Source of the DNA: CAIUGU01 sp965279735 | GTDB taxonomy: Bacteria; Pseudomonadota; Gammaproteobacteria; Steroidobacterales; Steroidobacteraceae | Direction: 5' to 3' | Assembly: GCA_965279735.1 (NCBI GenBank) | Contig: OZ257260.1 | Location: forward strand, 3,658,001-3,722,000 | Length of the DNA: 64,000 nucleotides | In this document: in pieces, positions 33,801 to 41,438 of the stretch | How positions within the stretch are numbered: position 1 is the stretch's first letter | How the letters are laid out: each line of letters starts with the position of its first letter | Made by a program: the position numbers and the translations under genes | Notes under the pieces: model-generated | Told to the model about the DNA's origin: nothing | What the model saw: the letters and a program-made list of their open reading frames with translations, nothing else | Database searches by the model: none

Positions 33801-34677
33801 CGACCAGCTGCGCCGTGCCGAGCAGATGGCAGGCGGCGGCGCCGATCGCGAGGGTGCCAATCCTGCGGATGACGCGCTCGCGCGCGTTCAGGCGCTACGG
33901 CGTGAATTGCAGCAGCTCGCCAATGCGGGTCAGCAGGGACAGAACGGTCAAGGTCAGGGACAGCAAGGCCAAGGGCAACAGGGCCAAGGACAACAGGGAC
34001 AAGGTCAGGAAGGCCAGGGTCAGGGTCAGGGTCAGGGTCAAGGTCAAGGTCAAGGTCAGGGCGCGAATCAGACTGCGCAGAACCAGGGTCAAGGCCAAGG
34101 CCAGGGTCAAGGTCAGAGCCAGGGTTCGCAAGCAGGCGGCAATGCGGGTGAAGGAGGACAGGGCGCTCCCGGCAATTCACCAGGTCAGGCGGGTGGCACA
34201 CAGGCAGGCGGCACGCAGGCAGGCGGCACGTATGGCAACGGTGGCAGCGCAATCACCGGCGGCGTCGGACCGGTGGGCGGTGGGTTGCGCGGCAGCTGGT
34301 GGGATCGCCCGGCGACGGGTTCGCTGCCGCCGACCGAAGTCCGCGATGACATGCGGCGCGATATCGGCCAGGCAACGCGCGACGTGCGCGGACTGATCCC
34401 GGAGCTCGACCAGCGCGGCGTTTCACAGGCCGACCTCGAAGCCATCCGCAAGCTGACCCAGCAGCTCGACCAGGCACGCTTCAGCGGGGGCTCGCAGTTG
34501 CTGGATCGCGAGCTCAAGGCGAACCTGGCTTTGCTTGAGCAGCTCGAGCTGCGGCTGTCAAAGAGCCTGCAGAACGATCGCTCTGCTAATGTACGCACAG
34601 CGGTAGCCGAAAGGGTGCCCGAGGAATACAAGGACGCAGTGGCGGAGTACTACCGCCGACTCAGCAAGGAAAAGTAG
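30877..34677 (+). CDS. DUF4175 giant membrane protein with Gln/Gly-rich repeats
   Basis: 1266 residues. Three N-terminal hydrophobic segments (about 28-48, 68-88 and 148-172) anchor a large beta-rich extracytoplasmic region (about 190-500). A G-rich linker (GQAGGGGGGGGGGEQE), long Gln/Glu/Arg coiled coils (about 520-1010) and a Gln-Gly repeat tract (about 1015-1090) follow. The C-terminal stretch, from RGSWWDRP through DDMRRDIGQATRDVRGLIPE to PEEYKDAVAEYYRRLS, is conserved-looking. DUF4175 proteins accompany BatA/MoxR genes; function unknown. Last gene of the operon, 2 bp before the REC-EAL gene, whose own GTG and Shine-Dalgarno suggest read-through. Confidence 0.88.
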   Translation: MSWEDAGGATARLEGYLADFRARLKRMSVARGFAVLGFAALLITVVGVSLAVRAGFLADIFIATRIVLLVVMAMAAVWLIVLPLRKINRGAIPEIESRTPALNGRVETYTGMKERGNPFIDLLAEDTLAVASDHPVERQIKPFELAVPAAIGGVCIATLLWLAIAGPGLFGYGVRHLWAGWAVSDLLPPQSIVVTPGDEAVRRGGSVPLVAEMKGFDPANATVHARIGEGQWEEVDMARTDRGFEFTFFSVREPLEYYVAAAGARSPSYQVSVVDLPSVGNLRLTYNYPRWTGRKPEVHDPGGDINTVAGTGVELEITADAPLPAAELVLNDEALAMTTEGVNGKTRFDVSKDGRYYVAARVGSEQVRLTDDYFIKILPDGKPEIKLSRPGRDWNASSIEEVTAHIEAKDDFGLSSLELRYSVNGGDWQTVKLPVTGAETKTDHVLALESMRSEDFSKGGTRELAAGDLISYYAVAQDRRQTTQTDMFFIDVRAFDRRYTQGQAGGGGGGGGGGEQESEISQRQREIIVSTWNLLREPKDNESRSGSVRDNATLLAELQRTLSAQARTLAERANARQLSQDPQIKGFVENMTKAAAAMEPAADRLAAIDLQKAIQPEQQALQFLLRAEAAFTDVQVAMQQGGGGGGGQAGRDLADMLEIEMDLEKNQYETGNPASLDANNNEQQEMNDIARKLQELARRQEQLAASARQQQNLTAAQRWQQESLRREAEELQRRVESLQRQASNGQQSGQQQSGQQSGQQSGQSGQQSGQQGQQGQQGNQQATAQRLESAIRAMNEAGEAMQGGADGVDRERLNKAASEAQRQLAQARDNVTRQQQQAAQSALSDMANRAGELYEQQREVDQELQSAVRKLLADRPGGSRAQSGLTDEQEERLAGEKKALGDGVQQIERDMTNSARGLRGNDRGTAQVLDDAAKDLRESELQARLAIASDYIRRGGAAFVAGSESAVTDGLRELRDQLRRAEQMAGGGADREGANPADDALARVQALRRELQQLANAGQQGQNGQGQGQQGQGQQGQGQQGQGQEGQGQGQGQGQGQGQGQGANQTAQNQGQGQGQGQGQSQGSQAGGNAGEGGQGAPGNSPGQAGGTQAGGTQAGGTYGNGGSAITGGVGPVGGGLRGSWWDRPATGSLPPTEVRDDMRRDIGQATRDVRGLIPELDQRGVSQADLEAIRKLTQQLDQARFSGGSQLLDRELKANLALLEQLELRLSKSLQNDRSANVRTAVAERVPEEYKDAVAEYYRRLSKEK
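33109..33222 (+). repeat. First Gln/Ser/Gly low-complexity tract in the DUF4175 gene
   Basis: Imperfect repeats of CAGCAA/GGTCAG-like hexamers and nonamers encode QQSGQQSGQ-type sequence (about residues 745-782). In frame throughout, so it is a coding microsatellite-like tract inside the coiled-coil region. Confidence 0.8.
33946..34125 (+). repeat. Second Gly-Gln hexanucleotide repeat tract in the DUF4175 gene
   Basis: Repeats of GGTCAR and GGCCAR (R = A or G) encode an almost pure (Gly-Gln)n stretch. The most regular part, at 34018-34060, is seven consecutive GGTCAG/GGTCAA units. A 6-bp unit cannot shift the frame, so replication slippage would change only the number of GQ dipeptides. Confidence 0.85.
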
Positions 34678-34679
34678 CC

Positions 34680-35873
34680 GTGCCGAAGGCCGAGAGCAAC
34701 CTGTTACTGGTCGTTGACGACGAACCCGATTTTCTGGACCTGATCGAGCAGATTGCGGTGGGAGTGGGCTTCGAAGTGCTGTCTGCGAATACCGCAGCCG
34801 TGTTCTTCGAGCAGCTCTCGCGCCGCCGGCCCGCCGTGGTGGTGCTCGACCTGCAGCTACCCGGCATGGATGGCGTTGAAGTCCTGCGGAACCTCGCGCG
34901 GCAGACCGTCGAGGCCGGCATCCTGCTGGTCAGCGGCATGGATCACCGGGTACTCATGAGTGCGCGCCAGCTGGGCGAGTCGCTCGGCCTCAGGATGCTC
35001 GGCGTTTTGCAGAAGCCGGCGATGATCGAAGACATCGAAGCGGTGCTGACGAAGCATCTCGATCACAGTGCCCAGCTCGAGGCGGACGATCTGCGTCGCG
35101 GCATCGAGGAAATGGAGCTGGTGGTGCACTACCAGCCGAAGCTGGTTCGCCACGCGACAGGCTGGCAGATCGGCAGCGCCGAGGCCTTGGTGCGCTGGAA
35201 ACATCCGCGGCTCGGCCTTTTATTCCCCGGCCAGTTCCTGCCGCTGGCGGAAGGCAACGACCTGATCGCCGCGATCACCGATTTCGTTCTGTCCGACGCC
35301 ATCCGCCAGGCCGGACGCTGGCGGGTGCAGGGCCATGAACTGGGTGTTGCCGTCAATCTGTCGCCGGCCCTCGTGCGCGACATCGGCTTTCCCGATCGCC
35401 TGAGCCGGTTGCTGCGCGAGTACGACCTGCCCCCTGAACTCCTGACCATTGAAGTCACCGAGGCTTCTTCGCTGCACGACACCGAGTTGGTGACGGATGT
35501 CTTCACCCGCCTGCGCGTGAAAGGCATCGGCCTGTCGCTGGATGATTTCGGCACCGGCACGTCTTCCATCACGCAGCTCTACCGTCTCCCGTTCACCGAG
35601 GTGAAGATCGACCGGACGCTGGTTGCAGAAGTGCCGCATACGCAGGCGGCCGCCACGGTCGTGCGGGCCATCGTGGAGCTTGCGCACCGCTTGTCACTGT
35701 CGGTGTGCGCGGAGGGCATCGAGACGGCGGCGGCTTTCGACTTCATGGAAGAGACCGGTTGCGAAGCGCTGCAGGGCCAGCTCATCTCGAAGGCCATACC
35801 TGCGGCCGAACTGGAAGCGCTGATACAGGCGTGGCGCGAAGGCTATCCGGTCCAGGCGCACGCCGCCCTCTGA
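34680..35873 (+). CDS. Response regulator with EAL domain (REC-EAL)
   Basis: 397 residues. N-terminal receiver (about 8-125) with the acidic pair in VVDDEPD and phosphoacceptor Asp57 (VVLDLQLPGMDG). C-terminal EAL c-di-GMP phosphodiesterase domain (about 140-385) keeps AEALVRWKHP, the NLSP Asn, EVTEAS, LDDFGTGTSS, the Lys of VKIDRT, CAEGIET and the LQGQ Gln. It should therefore hydrolyse c-di-GMP to pGpG when phosphorylated. GTG start at 34680 with AAGGAAAA just before it. Closely similar in layout to the REC-EAL protein at 41431. Convergent with the kinase gene at 35875. Confidence 0.92.
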   Translation: MPKAESNLLLVVDDEPDFLDLIEQIAVGVGFEVLSANTAAVFFEQLSRRRPAVVVLDLQLPGMDGVEVLRNLARQTVEAGILLVSGMDHRVLMSARQLGESLGLRMLGVLQKPAMIEDIEAVLTKHLDHSAQLEADDLRRGIEEMELVVHYQPKLVRHATGWQIGSAEALVRWKHPRLGLLFPGQFLPLAEGNDLIAAITDFVLSDAIRQAGRWRVQGHELGVAVNLSPALVRDIGFPDRLSRLLREYDLPPELLTIEVTEASSLHDTELVTDVFTRLRVKGIGLSLDDFGTGTSSITQLYRLPFTEVKIDRTLVAEVPHTQAAATVVRAIVELAHRLSLSVCAEGIETAAAFDFMEETGCEALQGQLISKAIPAAELEALIQAWREGYPVQAHAAL

Positions 35874-35874
35874 C

Positions 35875-37365
35875 TCACGATTTCTTCGCGTTCCGGCTGC
35901 GCGCAGTTCCTGGCCCCGGCATCTCGCTGTCACCGTGCAGCACCAGCTGCAGCGGACACGTCACCGTCACGCGAGTGCCCGGCCTGACCTCTTCGAAGGC
36001 GACTTTCGCGCCCATCATGCGCGCGCGATATTCCATGATCTTGAGGCCCATGCCGGGTCGGCTGCGCGCGAGTCCTGCGGCGAGACCGATGCCGTTGTCG
36101 GTGATGGCGAGTCGCAGTTTCCGCGGCGTGGTTTCGAGCAGCACATGCAGGCGCGTTGCCTGCGCATACCGCGCCGCGTTGGTGGTCGCTTCCTGGGCAA
36201 TGCGGAACAGATGTGTCGCCGCACTTTCGTTGAGATCGGGCAGCGGCTGTCCGCTGTTCTCGAAAATGCACTCGATGGCATAGGTATCGATGCAACGCTG
36301 CGCGAGATGTCGCAACGCTTCCGGCAAACCGCCGCGTTCCAGGTTGACAGGCGCCAGGCCGCGAGCCAGCAGCCGTGCGCTCTGGATGGTGTGGGCAACC
36401 AGTTCGCGGATCCGCGAGACCTGCGGCAGGTACGCCGGTGCTTCGTGGGTGAGCTGGACTTCAAGGCCTCGCAGCAGCAGCGACAGGCCCGTCAGCTCCT
36501 GTCCGAGTCCGTCATGCAGGTCGCTGCCCAGGCGCTGCTGCTCCCGGTTCGAGATCTCGAGCAGCTCCCGCGTGAGTTCCTTGAAAGCGGTGATGTCGCG
36601 ACTGGTGCTGACGCTGCCGACGACCGTTCCTGTCATGGCATCGTGCAGTGGCAGCTGGGAACTGATGAACCAGCGCAGCGTGCCGTCCAGGTTTTCCCAG
36701 GCCACTTCGTGGTAGTCCAGCATGCTGCCCGGTCCGGTCGATGCCGGACTCGAGACGTCGCTGATGGTGAGCCGCGCAAGTTCCGGAAATTCGCTGGTCC
36801 CGTGGCCGAGCACGGCATCGCGTGGACGGCCGATGAGGTCAAGCAGCGCGCGATTGACGACCGTCAGTTTCTGGTTGCTGTCGGCTGCGAACACGATGAC
36901 AGGCAGGTTGTCGATCAGGGTGCCAAGAAGAATGCGCTGGTCCTCGAGGGCGGACTGCGCCTTGCGGCGCTCCTGTCGTTCGTGGGCTTCGGCAAGCGCC
37001 CGATGCACGACAGAAGGCAGGCGTTGCAGGCGATCCTTGAGGACATAATCCGTGGCGCCGCTTTTCAGTGCCTCGGTTGCACGTTCCTCGCCGAGCGAGC
37101 CGGAGACGAAGACGAAGGGGACGTCGGGATGGCGGCGGCGAAGGATGGAGAGTGCGGTCAGTCCGTCGAAGCCGGGCAGGCTGTAGTCGGCCAGGACCAG
37201 ATCGGGCGGAGGTTCGATCGCTTCCCGGAAAGAGGCTTCGGTGGCTACATGCCGCCATGCGACATCAGGCTGGTCGCGGGCGAGCTCGAGCTGGATCAGC
37301 TCTGCATCGTTCGGGTCGTCTTCCAGCAGTACGATCCGCAGCGGTTTTGCCGGTTCGCGGGACAT
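35875..37365 (-). CDS. REC-PAS histidine kinase (HisKA_3/NarX type)
   Basis: 496 residues, no membrane helices. An N-terminal receiver (IVLLEDDPNDAELIQLELA; Asp in VLADYSLPGFDG) precedes a PAS domain (about 155-275). A HisKA_3 dimerisation/phosphoacceptor helix follows (REQQRLGSDLHDGLGQELTG, His of DLHDGLGQ), then an HATPase domain with ITDNGIGLA and RPGMGLKIMEYRA. Start at ATG 37365 has GGAAGG upstream. HisKA_3 kinases pair with NarL-type regulators, and two such genes are divergently encoded next door (37503 and 38309). It takes its input through phosphorylation and a cytoplasmic signal. Confidence 0.9.
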   Translation of the reverse strand: MSREPAKPLRIVLLEDDPNDAELIQLELARDQPDVAWRHVATEASFREAIEPPPDLVLADYSLPGFDGLTALSILRRRHPDVPFVFVSGSLGEERATEALKSGATDYVLKDRLQRLPSVVHRALAEAHERQERRKAQSALEDQRILLGTLIDNLPVIVFAADSNQKLTVVNRALLDLIGRPRDAVLGHGTSEFPELARLTISDVSSPASTGPGSMLDYHEVAWENLDGTLRWFISSQLPLHDAMTGTVVGSVSTSRDITAFKELTRELLEISNREQQRLGSDLHDGLGQELTGLSLLLRGLEVQLTHEAPAYLPQVSRIRELVAHTIQSARLLARGLAPVNLERGGLPEALRHLAQRCIDTYAIECIFENSGQPLPDLNESAATHLFRIAQEATTNAARYAQATRLHVLLETTPRKLRLAITDNGIGLAAGLARSRPGMGLKIMEYRARMMGAKVAFEEVRPGTRVTVTCPLQLVLHGDSEMPGPGTARSRNAKKS

Positions 37366-37502
37366 GGCTTCCTTCCGTGGGCGGACGTTAACACTGGTGT
37401 GAGGCGTTCGCATCCTTCAGTGCAGGCGGCTTGTCTCCCGCCGTTTCGGATGGTACAAGATTCGAGGCGATGGAATGCCAGTGGGCAAGCATTGCCATAT
37501 AT

Positions 37503-38186
37503 ATGGCGGAGCACACCAAGAAAATACTGATAGTCGATGATCACCCCTTCGTCCGTGAGGGGTTGAAACAATTGCTCGCGACGCAGGGGGAATTCAGCGT
37601 CGTGGCAGAGGCCTCCACCATTGTCGATGCCCAGGCCGTCCTGGCGGCTACTCCGCTCGACATCGCCATAGTCGATCTGACCCTCGGGGCGGACGACGGC
37701 ACCGAACTCGTCCGCTGGATCCGCAGCCATCATCCCGACATTGCCGTACTCGTCCTGTCCATGCAGGACGAGGCGCTGTTTGCCGAACGGCTCTTGCGCC
37801 TCGGAGTGCAGGGCTATGTCATGAAGAATGTCGCGTCCACCGATTTCCTGCTGGCACTGCGCCGCATCGCCCGTGGCCAGAAACATGTCAGTGCGTCGGT
37901 TGGCGAACGGCTGCTGGCCCAGGTGGCCCGCGGGCGCACTACTGAAAGCGATGATCCCGTAGAGGCACTGACCGATCGCGAACTCGGCATCTTCCGGCTC
38001 ATCGGGGCGGGCATCAGCACGCGTGAGATCGCCGAGCGTCTCGACCTGTCGATGAAGACGGTCGATGCACACCGCCGCCACATGCGCGAGAAACTCAATC
38101 TTCGCTCAACCAGCGAACTGATCCGCTACGCAACGCAGTGGGTGGCTGATCGCGGCGATCCGGTTCAGGAAGAGCAGCGACCCTGA
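37503..38186 (+). CDS. NarL/LuxR-type response regulator
   Basis: 227 residues. Receiver ILIVDDHPFVREGLKQLL with phosphoacceptor in AIVDLTLGADDGTEL and the Lys of GYVMKNVAS. C-terminal LuxR helix-turn-helix (LTDRELGIFRLIGAGISTRE then IAERLDLSMKTVDAHRRHMR). Start at 37503 or ATG 37470 (the latter follows CGAGGCG closely). Divergent from the REC-PAS kinase and 60-odd percent similar by eye to the regulator at 38309, so probably a tandem duplicate. Confidence 0.9.
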   Translation: MAEHTKKILIVDDHPFVREGLKQLLATQGEFSVVAEASTIVDAQAVLAATPLDIAIVDLTLGADDGTELVRWIRSHHPDIAVLVLSMQDEALFAERLLRLGVQGYVMKNVASTDFLLALRRIARGQKHVSASVGERLLAQVARGRTTESDDPVEALTDRELGIFRLIGAGISTREIAERLDLSMKTVDAHRRHMREKLNLRSTSELIRYATQWVADRGDPVQEEQRP

Positions 38187-38308
38187 CGACAAGATGATGC
38201 ACATGACAGTTGTTCATTGCTGAGCACTGTTAGGGGATAGCCTGAATCGGGTTTCTGCAGCTACCCCCGCACGGCGGTTTGCTGCAAGATTTCGCAAGAG
38301 GACGGCAG

Positions 38309-39025
38309 ATGAACACGGGATCTTCATTCACAAGGTCGGGGCAGAAGCCCACCGGCTCAGAGCGGCGTGCGCGGCGCGTGCTGATCGTGGACGATCATCC
38401 CATCGTCAGGCAGGGACTGCGCCGCCTGATCGAAGCGGAATCCGACCTCGAAGTCTGCGGCGAGGCGGAAGCGGTCCGCGATGCGAAAGCACTCGTCCGC
38501 GAACTGCATCCCGACATCATCATCGTCGACATCTCGCTGAAGCAGGGCGATGGCCTCGAGCTGCTCAAGGACGTTCGCGCCCACTATCCTTCGCTCCCCG
38601 TGCTCGTGCTGTCGATGCATGACGAAGCTGTCTACGCCGAACGGATGCTGTCGGCGGGTGCCAGCGGCTACATCATGAAGCATGCCGCGAGCGACCAGTT
38701 CCTGATCGCGTTGCGCCGGGTTCTCGATGGCGGCATCTACGTCAGCGAAGCCGTCGGCAACAGCATGATCGAGAAGTTCGCGGCTGGCACTGCCTACGTC
38801 TCCGCGAATCCTGTCGACAGCCTCACCAACCGCGAGCTGCAGGTCCTGCACATGATCGGCAAGGGATTGTCCACGCGGCAGACCGCGGACGCCCTCAACC
38901 TCAGCATCAAGACCGTCGAATCCCATCGCCAGCGCATCAAGCGCAAGCTTTCATTGAGCAATTCAGCCCAGCTCATGCAGTACGCAGTGAACTGGTATGC
39001 GGGCAGGGATCCGACGCAGCGCTGA
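38309..39025 (+). CDS. NarL/LuxR-type response regulator, second copy
   Basis: 238 residues. Receiver VLIVDDHPIVRQGLRRLIEA, phosphoacceptor in IIIVDISLKQGDGLELL, SGYIMKHAASDQFLIALRRV. DNA-binding end LTNRELQVLHMIGKGLSTRQ then TADALNLSIKTVESHRQRIK. AAGAGGA before ATG 38309 decides the start; the frame open from 38279 adds nothing family-like. Likely partner of an adjacent kinase (35875 or 39045). Confidence 0.92.
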   Translation: MNTGSSFTRSGQKPTGSERRARRVLIVDDHPIVRQGLRRLIEAESDLEVCGEAEAVRDAKALVRELHPDIIIVDISLKQGDGLELLKDVRAHYPSLPVLVLSMHDEAVYAERMLSAGASGYIMKHAASDQFLIALRRVLDGGIYVSEAVGNSMIEKFAAGTAYVSANPVDSLTNRELQVLHMIGKGLSTRQTADALNLSIKTVESHRQRIKRKLSLSNSAQLMQYAVNWYAGRDPTQR

Positions 39026-39044
39026 ATTCCCTTCCCATAAGGAC

Positions 39045-41438
39045 ATGGATGCCAACCAGGCAATGACCCTCCCGGCCACCGTCTTCGGCCTGATCGCCGG
39101 CGTCCTGCTCGTCGCCATTCCCCTCGTTGTCGTCTTGCTGGTCCGGCGCCAGCGACAGCGCCGGAATGCACCGGCACGGGCCGCCCGGGAGCAGGCTTAT
39201 CGACGCAACGAACTCATCGTTGAAGCTTCGGGTGAAGGCATCCTGGAACTCGACAACGAGGGCCACGTGCGTTACGCGAATCCTGCGGCTGCCCGGCTGC
39301 TTGCCTATCCGGTAGAGGAACTGACCGGCCTCAACTACCGTGAACTCGTCGATGCGCCGGAAGAAGAGAAGACGGCTCGCGTCACCCGCTACACGACGGA
39401 TGTCAAACGCGGCATCGGCGCCATCCTCAAGCGCAAGGATGGCCGGCGGCGTCCGGTCGAATACCGGATCGTGCCTGTCACCGAAAACGGCAAATCGGCC
39501 GGCATGGCATTCGTGTTCAACGACATTTCCGAGCGTGTCCGCCTCGATGCGATGCTGCGCGACACGCAGAGCACTGCGCATGTCGGTGGCTGGGAGGTCA
39601 CGATCGATTCGGGGCGGCTCAGCATCACCGACGAAGTGTTCCGCATCTACGAACTGCCGCTCGGCTACAAGCTCGGTGTCGAGGAGGGGTTGAACTTCTA
39701 CGACCCGGAAGACCAGCCGCTCCTCCGCGAAGCCTATCGGCAGGCACAGGAAGAGGGGCAGGGCTTCGACCTCGAGCTCAGGCTCACGACCGCGAAGGGA
39801 CGACGGATCTGGGTGCGCTCGATCTGCAAGGTCGACCGTCGCGCCAACCGTACCTTCCGGATGTACGGCACGTTCCAGGACATCACCGACCGGAAGCTGG
39901 TCGAGCGCGAGCTGCGTGAAACGCGTGATTTCTACCAGCGCACGCTCAATGCCTTGCCCATCGGAGTGGCCTATCTCGACGACCAGGTGCGGGTGGCCTT
40001 CTGCAACCACTCGTATGCGGAATGGCGCGGCCTCGCCATCGACCAGACGATCGGCAAGTCGTTGCCGAGCCTGGTCGGGCCCGAACGTTTCCGTGAAATA
40101 GCGCCCCAGGTGGAAGCCGCCTTGCGCGGCGAGGTGCAGGACTTTTCGAGGGCGGGCAGTTTCGCCGGCCGGCATCGCGAATTCCGCATGCACTACATTC
40201 CCGAGCGGGCTTCCTCAGGCAAGGTGCGCGGCTTCTTCGCCATCATCCACGACCTTACGGAGTTCAAGCGCCTCGAAGGCCATCTGCTGCGTGCGCAGAA
40301 GATGCAGGCCATCGGCCAGCTGACGGGTGGCATCGCGCATGACTTCAACAACTTGCTCGGCATCGTGCTCGGCAACCTGCAGCTGCTCGAACGCGGTATC
40401 GGTGACGATGCCCTGCTCGCACGGAAGATCCGCACGGCCATGAGGGCAGCGATGCGCGGCGCAGATCTCACGCGGCGGCTGCTTGCATTCGCGCGCCGGC
40501 AGATCCTCGACCCCGTGGTGCTCGACCTCAGGCATCTGCTGACAGGTCTGGGCGATCTCATGCAGCGCACGCTCGGCGATTCCATCGAGATACGCATGTC
40601 GCTGGGGCCGGACCTCTGGCATGCCCGCGTCGATCCCGGGCAGCTCGAGAACGCGATCATCAACCTGTCGATCAACGCGCGCGATGCGATGGTCGGTGGC
40701 GGGAAACTGAAAGTGGAAGCCCGCAACCAGCGGGTCGACAGCGCCTTCTGCCTCGATCATCCGCAGATCCAGCCCGGAGACTTCGTCGCCATCAGCGTGA
40801 CCGACACGGGCACCGGCATTCCCGATGAGGTACTGAAGCGCGTGTTCGAGCCGTTCTTCACGACCAAGGAGCACGGCAAGGGCAGCGGCCTCGGTCTGTC
40901 CATGGTGCATGGCTTTGCAGAGCAGTCCGGTGGCGTGGCGACCATTGAAAGCCAGGTGGGCAAGGGGACCACCGTCACGATCCTGCTGCCGCGGTCGATC
41001 GAAGAGGAAGAGCCCGCTCACGACGACACGATCGTTCAGAAAATGATGCCGGGAGGGAACGAAACCATCCTGGTGGTCGAGGACGACCCTGACCTGCGTG
41101 AGACGGTCGTCACGGCATTGCGGCAGCTCGGCTATCAGACTCTCGAGGCGGCGAACGGCGAGGCTGCCCTCGCGGTGCTGGCAGGGGACGAGAAGATCGA
41201 TCTGCTGTTCACCGACGTGATGATGCCGGGCGGCATGCTGGGACCCGCGCTCGCCCAGCGTGCACGAGAATTCCGGCCTGGCCTCGGAGTGCTGTTCACC
41301 ACGGGCTATGCGGAGAGCGGGGTGCTTGAGAGCGGCGCTGGAGTCGCGGCCTCCGATGTGATTCCCAAGCCTTATCGCAATGAAGACCTGGCGCTGCGTA
41401 TTCGCCAGGTGATTGACCGGGAGAGTCGGATTGCCTGA
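39045..41438 (+). CDS. Triple-PAS hybrid histidine kinase with C-terminal receiver
   Basis: 797 residues. One N-terminal membrane helix (PATVFGLIAGVLLVAIPLVV) with almost no periplasmic part. Three PAS domains lie at about 55-170, 180-290 and 300-415. HisKA follows, with phosphoacceptor His in GGIAHDFNNLLGIVLGN (HDFNN class), then HATPase (SVTDTGTGIPDEVLKRVFEP, GKGSGLGLSMVHGFAEQSGG). A terminal receiver has ILVVEDDPDLRETV and LFTDVMMPGG. Internal phosphotransfer with the cytoplasmic PAS sensing redox or ligand is likely. Starts at ATG 39045 after AAGG; overlaps the REC-EAL gene that follows, which may be an output. Confidence 0.9.
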   Translation: MDANQAMTLPATVFGLIAGVLLVAIPLVVVLLVRRQRQRRNAPARAAREQAYRRNELIVEASGEGILELDNEGHVRYANPAAARLLAYPVEELTGLNYRELVDAPEEEKTARVTRYTTDVKRGIGAILKRKDGRRRPVEYRIVPVTENGKSAGMAFVFNDISERVRLDAMLRDTQSTAHVGGWEVTIDSGRLSITDEVFRIYELPLGYKLGVEEGLNFYDPEDQPLLREAYRQAQEEGQGFDLELRLTTAKGRRIWVRSICKVDRRANRTFRMYGTFQDITDRKLVERELRETRDFYQRTLNALPIGVAYLDDQVRVAFCNHSYAEWRGLAIDQTIGKSLPSLVGPERFREIAPQVEAALRGEVQDFSRAGSFAGRHREFRMHYIPERASSGKVRGFFAIIHDLTEFKRLEGHLLRAQKMQAIGQLTGGIAHDFNNLLGIVLGNLQLLERGIGDDALLARKIRTAMRAAMRGADLTRRLLAFARRQILDPVVLDLRHLLTGLGDLMQRTLGDSIEIRMSLGPDLWHARVDPGQLENAIINLSINARDAMVGGGKLKVEARNQRVDSAFCLDHPQIQPGDFVAISVTDTGTGIPDEVLKRVFEPFFTTKEHGKGSGLGLSMVHGFAEQSGGVATIESQVGKGTTVTILLPRSIEEEEPAHDDTIVQKMMPGGNETILVVEDDPDLRETVVTALRQLGYQTLEAANGEAALAVLAGDEKIDLLFTDVMMPGGMLGPALAQRAREFRPGLGVLFTTGYAESGVLESGAGVAASDVIPKPYRNEDLALRIRQVIDRESRIA

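Noticed and set aside
33100..34150. Possible CRISPR or minisatellite array
   Set aside because: The repeats have no spacers, are in frame with the DUF4175 protein and encode Gln/Gly dipeptides, so they are coding low-complexity tracts.
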